A DNA stretch of 64,000 nucleotides from Rhabdornis inornatus (taxonomy: Eukaryota; Chordata; Aves; Passeriformes; Rhabdornithidae): positions 1,426,001-1,490,000 of the forward strand of contig VWZS01009947.1 in NCBI GenBank assembly GCA_013397075.1, written 5' to 3'. Positions 28,101 to 43,100 of the stretch are shown here, one piece after another. The notes beneath the pieces are model-generated. The model ran no database searches and was not told where the DNA came from. It saw only the letters and a list, made by a program, of their open reading frames with translations. Every line of letters begins with the position of its first letter. Position 1 is the first letter of the stretch. The position numbers were made by a program, and so were the translations under genes.

Positions 28101-31100
28101 CTTTCCAATTTTCTGCTACAACCTTTCAAACACAAAAGTGCTCTCTCCCAGCATAGCTCTTGTTCTGACACAGCTCTTGATTAGGTTATTGCCATTCTAC
28201 AGAACCAGAGAATCATCTAGGTTGGAAGAAATCCTCAATATTACCTAGTTACACCACCAACCCAACACCTTCAACCCAGAAGCCACAAAAGGGAAAATTA
28301 TACCCTTTGCTGCTTTACTTTTTTGGTGAGATTGCATGATGAGAATTTCCACAGTCAAGTCCAGAAGCAAATTAATAACTGTTTAGAACTATCTCTCTCC
28401 ACACCAGTAAATCAGATGCTACCTCTGTTCATTTTCAGGTTCTATTTTCTATTACAAATTCTGACTTGCAAATATTAAAGTTTAATACAATGCTGAGATG
28501 AATGGCTAGGCTGGTAGCTTCTTTGAGGTATTTTTACAAGAGAATCATTGTCAGGTCATGACTGGGGGAATGTCTGGTAAAGGTCCTGATATGCTACCAC
28601 TTTTGGACTGTGATCCCCTATAAGTGATCGCTGAGAAAAAAGTCTAAGATTAAAAACATAGATCATTTGAGACCATACACGGAATGCATTTGCTTACCAG
28701 TTTGCATACGTTCAGCCTGTTCATTGATACTATGTAACTTCTCAGTGTAAACCTCTTTGTAGCCATTGATGAAAGAGAGATAGGATTTTGGTGTTACATA
28801 AGCTCGTCTTCGATACCTAAACCAAAGCGTAATTGTCAACATTAACTTCACACATGTTTTTGATATATACAGCTATTTGATCACTTCCAAAAAACCAGAA
28901 AATTATATAAGTCTTTATTCTTTCAAAAATAGATTTCTTCATGATGCAAACCCTTATACTTTTAGTTACATGGTGTTCATCCACATAGACAATATTAAAG
29001 ACTGTTGAATAGTGGGAACGAAAATAAAGAATTTGCAACACAATAGCAATTCTTTTTCATGGCCTGAGGACATAATGCTATAGCAGATTTATTTTTGTAT
29101 TTATTTAAAATACATTTATTGGTACATATAACATGAGTTCAAAAACACTGTCAGTAGCAACATTTTTTGAGATAATTATTGCGTTCATAGAAAGTATTAC
29201 CTTTGGAAATAATTCTCACAGCTTTCTGAAACTATATCATGAAAGACACCCATGGTTTGTACTATTTCTGTTTTAACTGCTGGAGCACAGACCATATTAA
29301 ATTCTGAAAGAAAATAGTTGGACACAGCTACAAGAGCTTCCCTGGGCCATCGACTGAACCAATCCATGGTGCACCCTGATATCAGACCAGGAAACTTCAA
29401 AGAACGTGCACGGAACTTCTCACCAACCTGGAAAGTGAATCACTGTTTGTTAGCAACATGATTCTTAAGCAAAGGTCAATGAAAGCCTTTTAATTAGTAT
29501 AAACAGTTAAATAGTCTATTTTCTTCTTGCTCATTTTCTGCTTAGAACACCCTGAAATTTTTTTCTCCTCAAATAGAGTTTTGTGAAATTTCTGACTTTC
29601 AACATTCATGAAATTTGAAGAAAGAAGTTCATTACAAATATATATGGTTTTAGTATTTTGAAGTATCAAATAATATATTTTAATTGCTAATAAAATACTC
29701 TTTTCCAGTTAAAAGCCATAATTTCACAGAAATACATTCACTGATGTGTATTAGGAAAGAATATGTGAGAGGAAAAAAATAAAAACACTTTAACTTGTAA
29801 GAAATTATTTAATTTTTAAGTATTTTGATATTAAGTTCTCACAGCTGCTCTATTTGTTTTATTTTCTCAGCAATTACAACTACATTTCAGTAATCTTTTT
29901 TGTGCATCCTGAACTCCCTTAAAAGTATAAAACTTGAATAATTCTCTTACACCACATAAGCAAGTTTGCTAATGGAAGAAAGGAAAACAGATATGTAGAA
30001 AAAACTTACTGGAGAAAAGCAGAGGACAACATGCAAGTTCTTCTTTGCCCGACCTATGAAGTACTCATAAAGATTGTCAAAGGTAGGAGGATGCCGAGGC
30101 AGCTCTTTTTTCATCACAGGTATTAATGATTGGGTGATTTCATCCAATTCATCCCGAGCAAATAAATTAGAAATCTTTTTTATAAAACAAAAAATTGATA
30201 ATTAATTGCATGTATGCCATTATGATAGAATTTATAAATATTTGCCTGTTTGCATCTGTATCTCTCTCTCTCTGCATACACACGGTTTGCACTAAAACCC
30301 ACAGGTTTAGACTTATGAAACTTCATTGGGAACTAAGAAGTCTAACTCCAGAAGAGTATGGAGCTTGACTGGCAAACGAATCATCATTTAATAAAAGGCT
30401 ACTGAAATACCAACCACAGCTCCTTTTGTATTCTCCTGGCTTACACTGAAATAAAGAAACTATATAGCCAGAGCACTTCTTATTTAAAAAGTTGAAAAAT
30501 TTTAATCATTATTGATTCTACAATGTATTACCAAGATAAATAAAGTAGTGAGAACAAATTCTACAGTATCCCGCCTCTAGAACACATTGCCTGTCAGGCT
30601 GAGACTCTTACCTCTCCTGAAGACAGCAGATTATTTACATATTCCAAAAATGATTCCTCTTTTATCTCATTATCAGTGAAAATAAAGGTGATACCTTGTC
30701 CTTCCTGCCCAGCTGTTCTATACAATACTTTTAAATCTTCTGATAGATTGGTTACATTATAAGATCTAGAAGAGATAAGGAACATTACCTGTTAATTCAA
30801 AACAACTCAGAATACCAGTCTTTTTGGATTATCGTATTTTATAAATGACATTGCAAAAATACTTTGTAAACACACATAGTTTCATGCAGGAATAGCTAAC
30901 ACATAGTGACCTTTTTCAAATCAAAATAAATCCAATGTTGTCTACAAACCAGATTAGAGTGTGTTGTTTTCACTGTTTTTCCAATGGTGATGAAGATAAA
31001 GAAAAAGAAAAAAAGGAGAAAAATCTGTGGCCAAGTAAAGACAAAGCAACACCATAAAAGTGATTTATATATTTCTTTCACTTCTCACCTGGTTAAAGTG

Positions 31101-34100
31101 ATCTGAAATATTTTATAGCCAGCAATGAAGGAGGCTAACTTTGAAAGACTTTGTTTTCCAGAGCCACCAACTCCAACAAGTAAAGCATTTCCATATGCTG
31201 TCCGAATAATTCGGGAAACCTATAGAGGAAATAATAAAGAAAAATATCAGTAATAAATTTAAATATTAGTTAGCAAAATTTAAAATCTATTATGCCTTAT
31301 GCTTAATTTACTATAATACAATGTAAAAATTATTAAAAGGATACTTGCAGAAAATTTTTCCTGAAAAGAATACTTGTAAATTCTTTAGTAATTTTGTGTG
31401 GCTAATGAAGAAGCTGCATATAAGAATATGGGATGGTTATAATCAGTTACACAAAGGATTTAAATACATGAAAGGGGACATTTTAGGCTCCAGTTTATTT
31501 TGAAGACATCGTCCTGAATGTGCTTAAAAGTATCAATAAAAAACTTCAGCTAGAAGAACAAACATACTGTATTCCTAAATTTAGTAGGCTGAAAGTCTTG
31601 AACACAATTAAACTATGCTTTAATGTTATCTCCTAGTGGATCTACTTCCAACATTTCTCTTGTGATAGTTTTCTTACCGAGTCTGCAGATACAAAAGCTG
31701 AATTACAAATCTACTATTCTATTGCTTTTTGACACATCTTCTTTGGGTTTATGATACATTAATGCACTATTACTTTTAAGATTCTACATTTTATTTTGGT
31801 CCACATGTACATTATGCACAAAATGCAAAAGGCATCTACATCTACAAGTCTTTGAAATATATTCATTTTTATATTTTATAAAATTTTAGCTTACTGCATA
31901 CATCCCTTTGAGCCTATCCAGACAACTACATTTAAGAAGTCTAAATATGAAATTATGTGGGTGACTAGATTTATTGTTATTTTAGGTGGAAAGGAGCCGT
32001 AGTGTCACTAATTGCATATTGAGGATATTCTGGCTAAAACTTGCCAATGAAAACAGAATGTCAGAGGCTTTCAAAGTCTTCTGAAATTCACCTAGTATCA
32101 TGTGAACCATATTTAAAAAGAAATTTATTTACTTCTGTTTAAATGCAAAGCAAACAAACATTTACTTCATTTGAGGTCAACTAGAGACGAACAAAACACC
32201 TTCTTCTGTTTTTGTTTCACTGCAACTTCTATGTGTCGTTCAATAATCAGATCATCCAGTCAAAGCAATTCCTGAGATAACACTTCTTAAACCTGAGACA
32301 CAAATCTCATACTCTGCCTTTATTTCACCCCCATGAATCTGATTTTGATTTCAGATTAATTATTTTCTGATATATTCCTTTCTGAGTAGGAGAACAAATG
32401 ATTCTTAGTTGAGACCTATACACTACCCTAAACTCTACCCTACACACTGATTCCATTGCAGCCTTAATTTATATTTCCTTTCATGTGTNATATGCAAAAC
32501 AGTTTGAAGCTAAGAAGAGCTTTTCATAATGTGCCTTCTAAGAATAGCTTGCCCAAATAAAGAACACTGTTACAAAAATTAAACAAATAAAAAAGTAGCA
32601 ATACCAAACCTTAATAAGATGTGTCATTGCATCCTTGAAAAACACCAAATCAAGAAATGACCCTCTAATATTTTCATTGTATTGTGACTGATATGCCCGC
32701 AATTTGTTACAAAGGAATTCATAGCTTGGAATCTGAAAAAAAAAAAAAAATAAAAAAAAATCAAATCTGTAACAACACTANACCATATTTAAAAAGAAAT
32801 TTATTTACTTCTGTTTAAATGCAAAGCAAACAAACATTTACTTCATTTGAGGTCAACTAGAGACGAACAAAACACCTTCTTCTGTTTTTGTTTCACTGCA
32901 ACTTCTATGTGTCGTTCAATAATCAGATCATCCAGTCAAAGCAATTCCTGAGATAACACTTCTTAAACCTGAGACACAAATCTCATACTCTGCCTTTATT
33001 TCACCCCCATGAATCTGATTTTGATTTCAGATTAATTATTTTCTGATATATTCCTTTCTGAGTAGGAGAACAAATGATTCTTAGTTGAGACCTATACACT
33101 ACCCTAAACTCTACCCTACACACTGATTCCATTGCAGCCTTAATTTATATTTCCTTTCATGTGTCTCATCCAATCAGATTCTACCTCAGGTTGTTTTTGT
33201 CCCCTCTCAGGTACAGATACATTTGAAGTGTTCTCTGAATTCTAAATAATTAAAAAAATTTATATAGATAATATANTCTGTAACAACACTAGTAGGGCAC
33301 TTCAGAATTTCAAAACTCCCCTGGTATTTTTACACAAACTTCAGTTTTACGTGTTGGCCATGTATAACAACATTATCTTCTTAATCCACCATAATTATTG
33401 TAGTTTTTAAGCAGAAATTTTTTGCTAATGGTGGAAGAAAAAAACCAAGGAGAACAGGAAAAAATAGACCATATTTTTACGCCATTATTAAATCTAACGT
33501 CACTAAAATCATTTATTGCATGCTAACCAGCAAAATCTAGATATATTTGCACAAGAAATGTGGTAGCTATTCAAGAAAACTTCCTGTATTTTATGAGTTC
33601 AGCAATATAACACACTTAATAATTAAAGGAAACCTTTGGGGCCTAGTATTTGATGCATAAAATGAAATACCTCCTCATAAATTTTTGGTGCTAGAAGCTC
33701 AACATCTTCTGGTTCTTCACCAGTTGGTTCAGGCTCATCCCGTAAAAAATCTACAAAATATGGTTCAGCTTGGAGAACTTCACTTAAATCTGCCTCCACA
33801 TATTCCTCAATTGTTTTATCAATAGTTTTTTCAAACCAGGCTGTATCTTCAGGTGTATTAAACCTGAAAATCATAAATAAGTACAAATTTTAAAAAATAT
33901 TTCTACTTATATAGAGAGAAAACGAGTAACTAAATAGTAAGAAAAAACTAAAAAAAAAAACTTACAACATTTTAAAGAAAAATACATATTAGACAATACA
34001 TACCACACAGTAGTCACAGAAATGGATTAGGCAACATTCAAAAAAACAAGTGCTTCCATATCATAGTCAGTGACATGAAATATAAAACAAATAATTTGAT

Positions 34101-37100
34101 TGTCCAACTTTCACCAAGAATGAGACAATGACAGACCATGTAATTTTTCAGATAAAAAAGTATGAAAAAGGGTGAATGCTTTCCCAAATAACCATGGCTA
34201 AGTAAGCCTTATAATCTTTCAGCCTGCAGTAGAACAGCATCATTTATGGTATCATAACATTGCCTATGAAACTGCAATTAGACAAGGAATAGTAAAAGGA
34301 AGGTAGGATATGCCACTACAATCTGACTCGATTCTCAACACCTCTTACACAAAAATCCATAATTAGCAGAGAGCAATACACATTGGGGCTGAGGGGACTA
34401 ATTAAAGTCTGGAAACATACTCGTGACTACATTTCATCGTGTAAACAACTTTATCTGATTCCCTTAAGAGATCCAATCTGATTTTAATACTGATCAGACC
34501 TTTGACTACTCTGCTTATGATTATAGGTGAAGCAATGAAGAATGCTACTCAGGAGTAACTGTAAAATGTAATTTTACTTAGGAGTAAAATGTACATTTAC
34601 TTAGGAGTAAATATAAAAGACAAGAACCACCTCATCCACAGAAAAAGTTGATTCAAACTGTGAATGTCGAAGTACAGAAAAAAATAATTTCCATATATTT
34701 ACTTCTTTTTCTATTCAGTGATACAATTGAGAGGAAAGTAGAACAAATGTGAAGAAGCCCAGTGCTGTGAGTTTTCAAATAAATTAAATTGAAGAATTAT
34801 TATAGAGACAGCCTAGATATGCATTACATCACTATTGTTAGAGGTCTTTAGTAATGATATTATAATATTAACCACTAGGAAACTTAAAAGCAGCATGGAA
34901 ACAGGGAATGCATGACTACACTCTCTCTCTTCCTCTTTCTAATATCTGCACAAATACATATCTTCCATGCATTTTTAAATTTACCACAACAAATTAAAAG
35001 CATATATGAACATATCAATAAATGCCAGTGATATTGCTCCCAACTTTAAAGCAGAAAATAATACACTGGATGATTCTGTAGGATACTTTTGCATTAGTAG
35101 GGCAGACCCTAGGTTTAAATTAAAATTAAACATTATCCCCCATCTCATATCAATAGCACTCTGTTGCACATAAGAATGTATAGACATAAATTTTAGCAAA
35201 TATGTAAGTTTGTATAATATATGATAGTTCAGACAGTTAGAAATATCAGCACTTCTAATATTTTGCACTCTGATCACGGAGAAATAACGACTTGAGTCAG
35301 CAGAAAAGTCTTGCCTCTTTTTTTTATACTCTTGATAGCTGATGGATAAGATTCACTTTTACATTTCCTGCATGCATTTTCTGAACTCAGCTTATGTATC
35401 TTAGGAGAATGGAGAAACTGAGCAAGATTATGGTTCATACAGAATACTGAAACTGGTGATAACAGCAATCTTCTTTGGCTCTTAACTCAAGTTTGTTAAG
35501 GCACCTTCTGGGGAAAAAAAGAGATGGGCTCTGTCAACTGACTCAGAGCTCTCCTGAAAGAAAATGAGGCATTCTAGAAGATACAGGCAGAGATGGTAAG
35601 CAAAACTTTTTGACAATGGTCTATGTTTTGTTTGGAATTGTTCCTAATTTTTACATGAAATGGAGGGCAATTGTTTTATCCATGAGTTTCAGCAGTGTGC
35701 AATTAATATCTAAGTTTTATATATCTTGGGGTTTTTTCTGTTTCAACTGAATATATGCTAAATTCCAATTATAAACACAGACTTAGGAGGATCTCACTTT
35801 GTCCCTTTTGTATTTAAAAAACAGAGGTGGAACTCCTTATATTTCTTCTTTACATTGACAAGCCAATTGAATAATATGATTGAATAACATGATTAAGGCT
35901 GATCCTGCTAGAATACAATCATTATGTATTTGTCTTCCCTGCTACCATGCCAAATCATCTTCACCAGACTACATTTATGTAGTCAGCATCTTAAAACAGA
36001 TAAATTCCATTTTAAGGTTTTGCAGCTGTGTTGGATACTGAAAACATTCTGGTCATAGCAGGCAATGCCTGATCACTTTTCAAATCAAAATCTTTTAGGT
36101 GTAACTAAAAGCAAAAGCACTCTAAAATGCCTCTTGTGTCCATGCCAAAATATTTGTCATTACTTTCACTTCGTGATATCTTTATAAAGTCAATGAAGTG
36201 TAAGAAAATAGACATAACTGTTTTTAAGAGTCAATATTTACACTTAATGCTTTAAGTATAAAATATTACTTTATAAAAATCATTAATGCTATTTCTTAGT
36301 GCATCAGAGTAAGAAAAAAAATGTATTAATTTTAACTGCTCACAGTAGTAGTGAGTATATGTCAGGATTTTAGAAGCAGCTATAGTGCTACATCTAGAAT
36401 TTCACAAGAAATTGAAACACAATGAACAGAAAAATAATACTGGTTTTCAAGACATACAGGTCATAGCTATATCTGTTTCATGAATATTTTGAAAGATATT
36501 TATAGGAAATTGGCCAAATTTTAGTCATAATCATGCAATCCTGTTTTTTTCTGTGAGAAGAGCAAAGCAATTTTAAATTATCCTATATATATAAATTTAG
36601 GACACCATAAAATTCTCTTTTCTACAGTGGAATAGGTNTTGATGTTTTCCAGTCAGTCACTAGGTTAATCTATCAGTACATATCATGATATTTGTTGGAA
36701 TAATACCCCTATGCACACTGTATGTAAAATAATATATATTTTTTCATATTGACCTAATAAGATTTATAATATTTAGAAGTTTTACAGATGTATGAGCACA
36801 AATGAAGTAAATGGTGAAACCTACTAAATATAAAATGCTATAGTTATTATACCTGTCAGAAATTACTCTGGTACATTCATGTTTAAAAAGTCTTAGGACA
36901 ACAGTGCTGGTTGTGCATTCTTCTGCCTTTATAGTTAACATTCCTTGCCAAATTCTAGAAAGGTCTCGAAGGTTGAAGATATAGTGGAATTTAGATGGCG
37001 TAGGTAACATCTTTGCCTAAAGAAAAATATTGTTAATATTCGAAATCAGTAACACCTAGAAAAAAATCAATATCATTAATAACACATATAAAACATACAA

Positions 37101-40100
37101 ATTTTTAAAATTACTAATTTTCACACATAATACTATGGGAAAACTCTTTAAAGAAGTCACCAAGAGTACCTAATTGTTTGAAAGCAGGATCTATCACTAA
37201 AGGTAGAACATCACTACTTACAACATGCAGTTTTTTGATGTCTTGCTCTGGCTTTATAAATTAAAAATTATAATCTGTAAAAAATTTCACTCCCTGCTGT
37301 TTAGCTATGGAGATTAAAACTTTGGGTAGCATGAATTAACTTGTAGGAGTGAATGGACTGATATTTCCATTCATCTGTCTTGTATACTGAAATCTGATAT
37401 TTTCCAGATTTCATGTCAAAAACATTGTATCACATCCTCTGTTTTTTTAAATATTGTTTTTTCCTTTCATTTCCCTTTTTTTTTTTTTTTGAGGGGGTGG
37501 AGTGGTTTGGTTTTTTGTTTGGGTTTTACTAGATATGATATTAGGGAATAGTTGCCTAAACTAAACTAATAGTCACTCCGTTCGGAGATAAAACTTCCTT
37601 TGAATTTATACCTTTGTCCGCTGCCATAATATTCTTCCTGTTGAGACCAATTTTTCCACCATTTCACACACTTCAGAGTTGAATTGTCTACAGGGATGAA
37701 AGTATCCAGTGGCAATTATACCTGAAAATACAAGACACAATAAACAATCAATCTCAGCTTGTAGGATATAATAAGGTAGGTCGTGACCAAGACAAATAGG
37801 TGCTTATTTAAAACATTACTTGGTAAAACATAATTTACAACTACAGATGAAATTATTTTTCTCTGCTTTCTATGGCTTTTCTGAATTGGTATAGAAACAT
37901 CAGGCAGTGAGTGCTGGGTTTCTGCCATATCCTGCATTGACAGTGTTACCAGAATTGAGAAATTTAGCAACAGAGTGCATTTCAGACAGATCAGAGGTGG
38001 AATGTTAACCTACACAGAAATAGCAGTGCTCATAGTCTTCCAGGAAATATCATTACTTTCTTAATATTTGTTTGTCCAAAATTAGAAAGACAAGTATTTA
38101 AAGGGTTTTATTTCTCTTCCACAACACTATTTTTGCTGTATCACAGCTTCAGTTGTTTTATTGGAAGAACTCTGACTTTGCATGATGAAAGTGAGAAAGA
38201 AAGCATACTTTTATAAATTTTAAGTTCATTACAAAGGGAAATAAATGGTATTAAAACAAGAGGAAAAAAGTACCAAAAATTTTGTCGATGGATGCGTTGG
38301 ATGGCAATGTACAATTGAATACACTAAACTGTCTTTTTAAACGCTGGGGAATATCGTTACGGCCTCCTCCAGGATGGATCATTGCTGCTATTATTTGTAC
38401 ATCAACAATTGTAAGGAAGTCTCCAGGTTTATCCAAGCTGTACATTCCTCTCATTTCCATCATCTGACGGACAATTTCATTGGTTATCTGTAAATTTATG
38501 TAAGTTGTGCAAATTAGAAACTTACGCAAGAAAATAAGAAAATACACCATGGTAATTTAATTTATTTTTGTAATTCTCCTAATCCATAGAGAGATATTGT
38601 TACATTAATCTAAAACCAGATTAAACTACCTTTCTTAGCCATACAGAAGATCTTGGTTTATGTGATTTTAAATGGCAGGAAAAAAAATTGTTTCTGAGGT
38701 CTACTGCCATATAATATCAAGGAAATGTGTTTGTATTCTTTTGAACGAAACAAAATTAAAGAAATGAGCTGGGGGAAAAATTGTTTTGTTCCTTATTTTG
38801 TTGCTGGAAATTCAGCTACAGATGTTCCATCTATGCTTTTCAGCTCACTCTTGGGCCTCCTTTGAAGCAAAACAACTGATTATTTTATGCTTCTTTTGGA
38901 AAGATTATTCACTCTTCATTCCACTCTACAGCTCCAGGGTTTGCCCCATAGCAAGTGCTCCAACAATATTCAGCAAGCCTTATGTATGTGCTCACATACC
39001 CCACCTAAACATTGGCATGTCACCAATCACAAACTATTATCCCATCAAAAATATTTCAGCCATGTCTTGGGGCCATAATGCAAGACCTAGTGGAGGCCTT
39101 GAGTTTTTCATATTCTTTATTTCTCTCTCCAAGGTACTGGCCTTTCTCTTGGCAGAAATTTACTTATGGGTGCTCTCAGATTAATGTCAATCTTAACTTG
39201 GTAATATGCACTTTAGCACAATTAGATTTGCTCTCTTTTTTTGTGTGTGTTAGTGTACCAAAATTATAAAGCATTTCCAAAAATTAACAGTTAATTAAAA
39301 TATTTAAGAAGTCCATTGATTCTCCTGTATATATATATATATATAAAGCACAGCAATTTGAGAAGAGGTAGTAAATATTAAAAAAGCTTACCTGATCTCC
39401 CCATTCATTGATAAATGGCATATTGATATCATCAATAAAAATAGTCATCTTTCTGCCCCCAGGAGGTCCATAAGTACTTCCAACACGTTTGTCCACGTAA
39501 CTCTCTATTGTTCTCTAAAAAGTTAAAGAAAGTTCTCATTTCATATCTAAAGCAACAAAATTTTAAATGCACTGTTTAAAAACCTGCTACAGCACTCAGC
39601 CAATGACTCCCTCTTTTTGTTAGCAGTTTCATCTTTAATTCTAGTATTAAGGAACCCAGCTCCCAAAGAATCCAACTCCTGTCCTGCAACCCACCTCTGG
39701 CTATCAGAGGTTTTTAAAAAGTTTCCAAACTTAGAAATTATTATTTCATTATCAGCATTGTCATTTCCCTAACTAAAACCACTTGTTTAATATTTGCAAT
39801 ACAACTGCAGAGCACACAGAGGCAACTTAGACTCCTTTAATTATGATTTCCCAGGTGTCTTGTGAGGGATGTAATGCAAAGTTTTAATATTTTGGTGTCA
39901 AGAAAGAGGATGCAATAGACGAGTAAGATTGATATATAACAGAAATGTTTCTTCGAAGTTCTACAGCTCTACAGTCTTTCTAAAGATACACAAACAATGA
40001 CAGAAAAAAACATCTTACAAGATGGTACCAGATGTTTTCCTTAGATAAGTAATGTTTTCTTTATAAAAGCACAAATAAAACCCTATATGAATAATGCAGC

Positions 40101-43100
40101 ATGTGCTGTCATAAAGGTAAAAGTACTAATAGTATTTTTGAAACAGAAAACAGATACATCTTTTGTCCAATGTTTTTGTCCCATTTTTACAGCAGGATAT
40201 TGATGAGTATTTTAAGATACAGACACACAAAGAACATATGACTAAGTTCAAAAAGAGAAACTGATGAGTCATTACATAAGAAATCAAGAACTTTGTAGCT
40301 AATACATCCAAAATCACACAACCTTTCAAATAGCTCAGAATGGTGACTCAAAATTAAAAAAAAAAAAAAATCTTGAGTGTAACTCTTTCAAGTGATTAGA
40401 AGCATTTCACCTGTTTTTCTGCTACATCTCTCCATTGGAAAGCAGCAGAGTGAGCCATGTCTTGAGCTAACTCTCTGCTAAGGGAGCCCCTTCTCTGAGG
40501 TGCTGCAGGACTGCAGCAGAGACAAGGCACACCAAGGTCCTCTCACACACCCTCTGAGCCAGAGATGAGCAAGTCTGGGATTTATTTCCAAGAATGTTGT
40601 GAGGAGCCATAATATGCTCACTAAAGGACACTTGGACAGAGATGCTGACTGTTCAATAAGCCTTGCATGCATGAAAGGACAGCTGCCTTATTCTGTCTCA
40701 TTTTGATACAAACCATGACCACAGATCTTGCACATAAGAATATGTGGGAAAAACTCAGCAGCCATTCTCTGAGTCTGGAATTTTTTAAAAAATAGGTGTA
40801 TAGTCAATTATTTTTCACCATTTTCTTAATAACATTTACATTAGCTTCTTTAAAAAAGATGCCTAATTTTGGAATGGAGTTTGTAAGACCTATTCCATGA
40901 ATAGATTTTTCAATCAAGAAATATCCCAAACTGAATTCTTTCTCCTACCAGAGGCTCATCACTATGCATTCATTGCATTGAATTGGTAATGAAGCCAATT
41001 TCACGTACAGCATCACATCCTAGCAAATTAGTAATATCAATTCATACTACAGTGTTATAAAATATCCTTTCAATCACTTGAAAAAATTATGTGCAGCATT
41101 TTTTTCTATTTATATGGTTTTTTTACCAGTTACACTGGGAAATTCTAAAAATTTGTCATGCTAGAGGTCTTTAAAGATTGAATTTCTGATGCTGTTGTTA
41201 CTCCTGAACTGAGGAAAAATAAAATTATCTAAAAGTTGAAATCTGTCCTTTATTTAACAAAAATTAAAATTAACACTATATACTAAAGAATCAGAAAAAA
41301 ACCAAAATATAACAAAAAATCTAAAAAGAAAATCAAAGGTCTTTAGCAAAAACATTGATTCTTAGAATTCCATAATGAAAAATCACACAGCAATAATTAA
41401 TATATGTATCTCTCTCTGAGTGGCTATATTTTAATCTGATCTACAAAAATAAATTTGAATAGAATTTTCTGAAATGTTGAAGCGACTTAGACAAAAAAGA
41501 TCCTTTGTAACTTAGTTCTAAATCACTTATCATCAGAATTAAGTACCCTTTATACACTTAGCAAGGAAATGGTATACAAGATTGTTTAAAATCTATATTT
41601 TTACCTGAAACATAAATGGCTCTGTGGCAGATGAAAAGTTTAGACTTTTTGACAAATGCTCTTCTGGGTCATATTTCTTCATGTATCCCTTAATCATGAC
41701 TGTCTTTGCAGTCCCCTGTTCTCCTATGAGCAAAACAGCCTGTAACAGATATTTAAACCACATAAGTAATATCAACTCTTATATTTATATATACATAACA
41801 GACCTAATTTTGAGAAAAGAATACTTTCCGTTTCTATTTTTAAATGCTACATTTTGGATAGGTTTTTCTTGTCTCCATACCATCCCACATAGATTCTCCA
41901 AGAAATTTCTTTGCAGATTTAAAAGAGAAAGGAAGAAACAAGAATGTGCTAGAGGATTTTCTTCCAATTGTCAAACTTCTTCCAGTTTCTGACACATCTG
42001 CTGCAACAGATGGATGACCCTAAGAAGGCTTCCTGTAAATTCCTTCCTTTATATTTTAAAGGTTTGTTCACGCACAAAAGTAATTACCGAGGATCCATGT
42101 TAAGAAAATAAAAACAAAACAAAATAACGATGCACCTGGGAAGCAATGACTAGAGACAACGATGACAAGATGAAGAACGATTGTAACATCCAGTTACTTC
42201 TTAAGTAGTTTTCTATTTATTTTCTATGGTAGGTATACACTAAAATATGTAATCCTGTACTTACCTTCTTTTGTTTTGCAATTGTATTTATCAAAAACTG
42301 AGTTCTGGTATTATCAACATTTGGAACAAGAATAGATGCATAGTCTGGGACATGATCTGTTGGATAAACAAATTCCTGAACTTTATTACTCCAGTGCTCC
42401 CAGGCACCTGAAATGACCAAAAAAAAAAAGAAAAAGTAGTAGTGGAAAATTTAATAATATCCTGATCATATTCAATACGTTCAATATTTCATTAACACAA
42501 TAATTTTAAAAATAGATATTATGGGAAGAATACTACAAAGTATAAAAAGGGATAAATTTTATCAAATCCATCTAAAATCCACCTAACAAAGGACATTCTC
42601 AGTCATGACCTGTAATTAGTCTACAACCCTACTAAATGTAGATGTATTTATTAAATTTATATATACTTATCTCAATAAAAACCCCAAAAAATGTTTACCT
42701 AGAAACTAATACTCACATTGCTAGTGAAAAATTACAGAATATGACAATATGGATTGCATATGTGTACACTAAATCAGTGTTGCTGGCAAAAAAAACATTA
42801 ATCTGGATATGAGAGATTAATTTCTTCAGAAGAGAACATACTCTGTCATGACACTAAGTTTTTTGTGACAACAGTTGTGTGCACTAGTTAAATTAAAAAA
42901 TTTGTTCTAGAAAATAGCACACTATTCAAAATATCAAGAATCAAAATATCTCACTATTCTTACAATTCAATAACATTTCTGATTTATGACTGGTTATCAG
43001 ACGTAAGTAATAATTACTAAGCAAAATTAAAATCAGATTTTATTCCTTTAACAAAAGCTACCAGCTGTAAGAAAATTAAACATAAAATAATATTAAGCTA

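Larger units (their letters stand above)
27109..28697 (-). other. Intron between exons 32 and 33
   Basis: It holds two CR1 ends (27687-27812 and 28199-28270). Sequence at 27.41-27.65 kb is less AT-rich but was not recognised. Confidence 0.65.

Noticed and set aside
37477..37530. Possible G-quadruplex in a T/G-rich tract
   Set aside because: Only one or two runs of three or more G; the rest are GG, so at best a weak two-layer structure.
38786..39184. 132-codon plus-strand frame with overlapping frames
   Set aside because: Intronic, low complexity in parts, three overlapping frames of similar length, no domain; no splice or promoter support.
41624..41992. 122-codon plus-strand frame
   Set aside because: It is antisense to exon 21 (AAA3 P-loop) and continues into intron; no recognisable protein.
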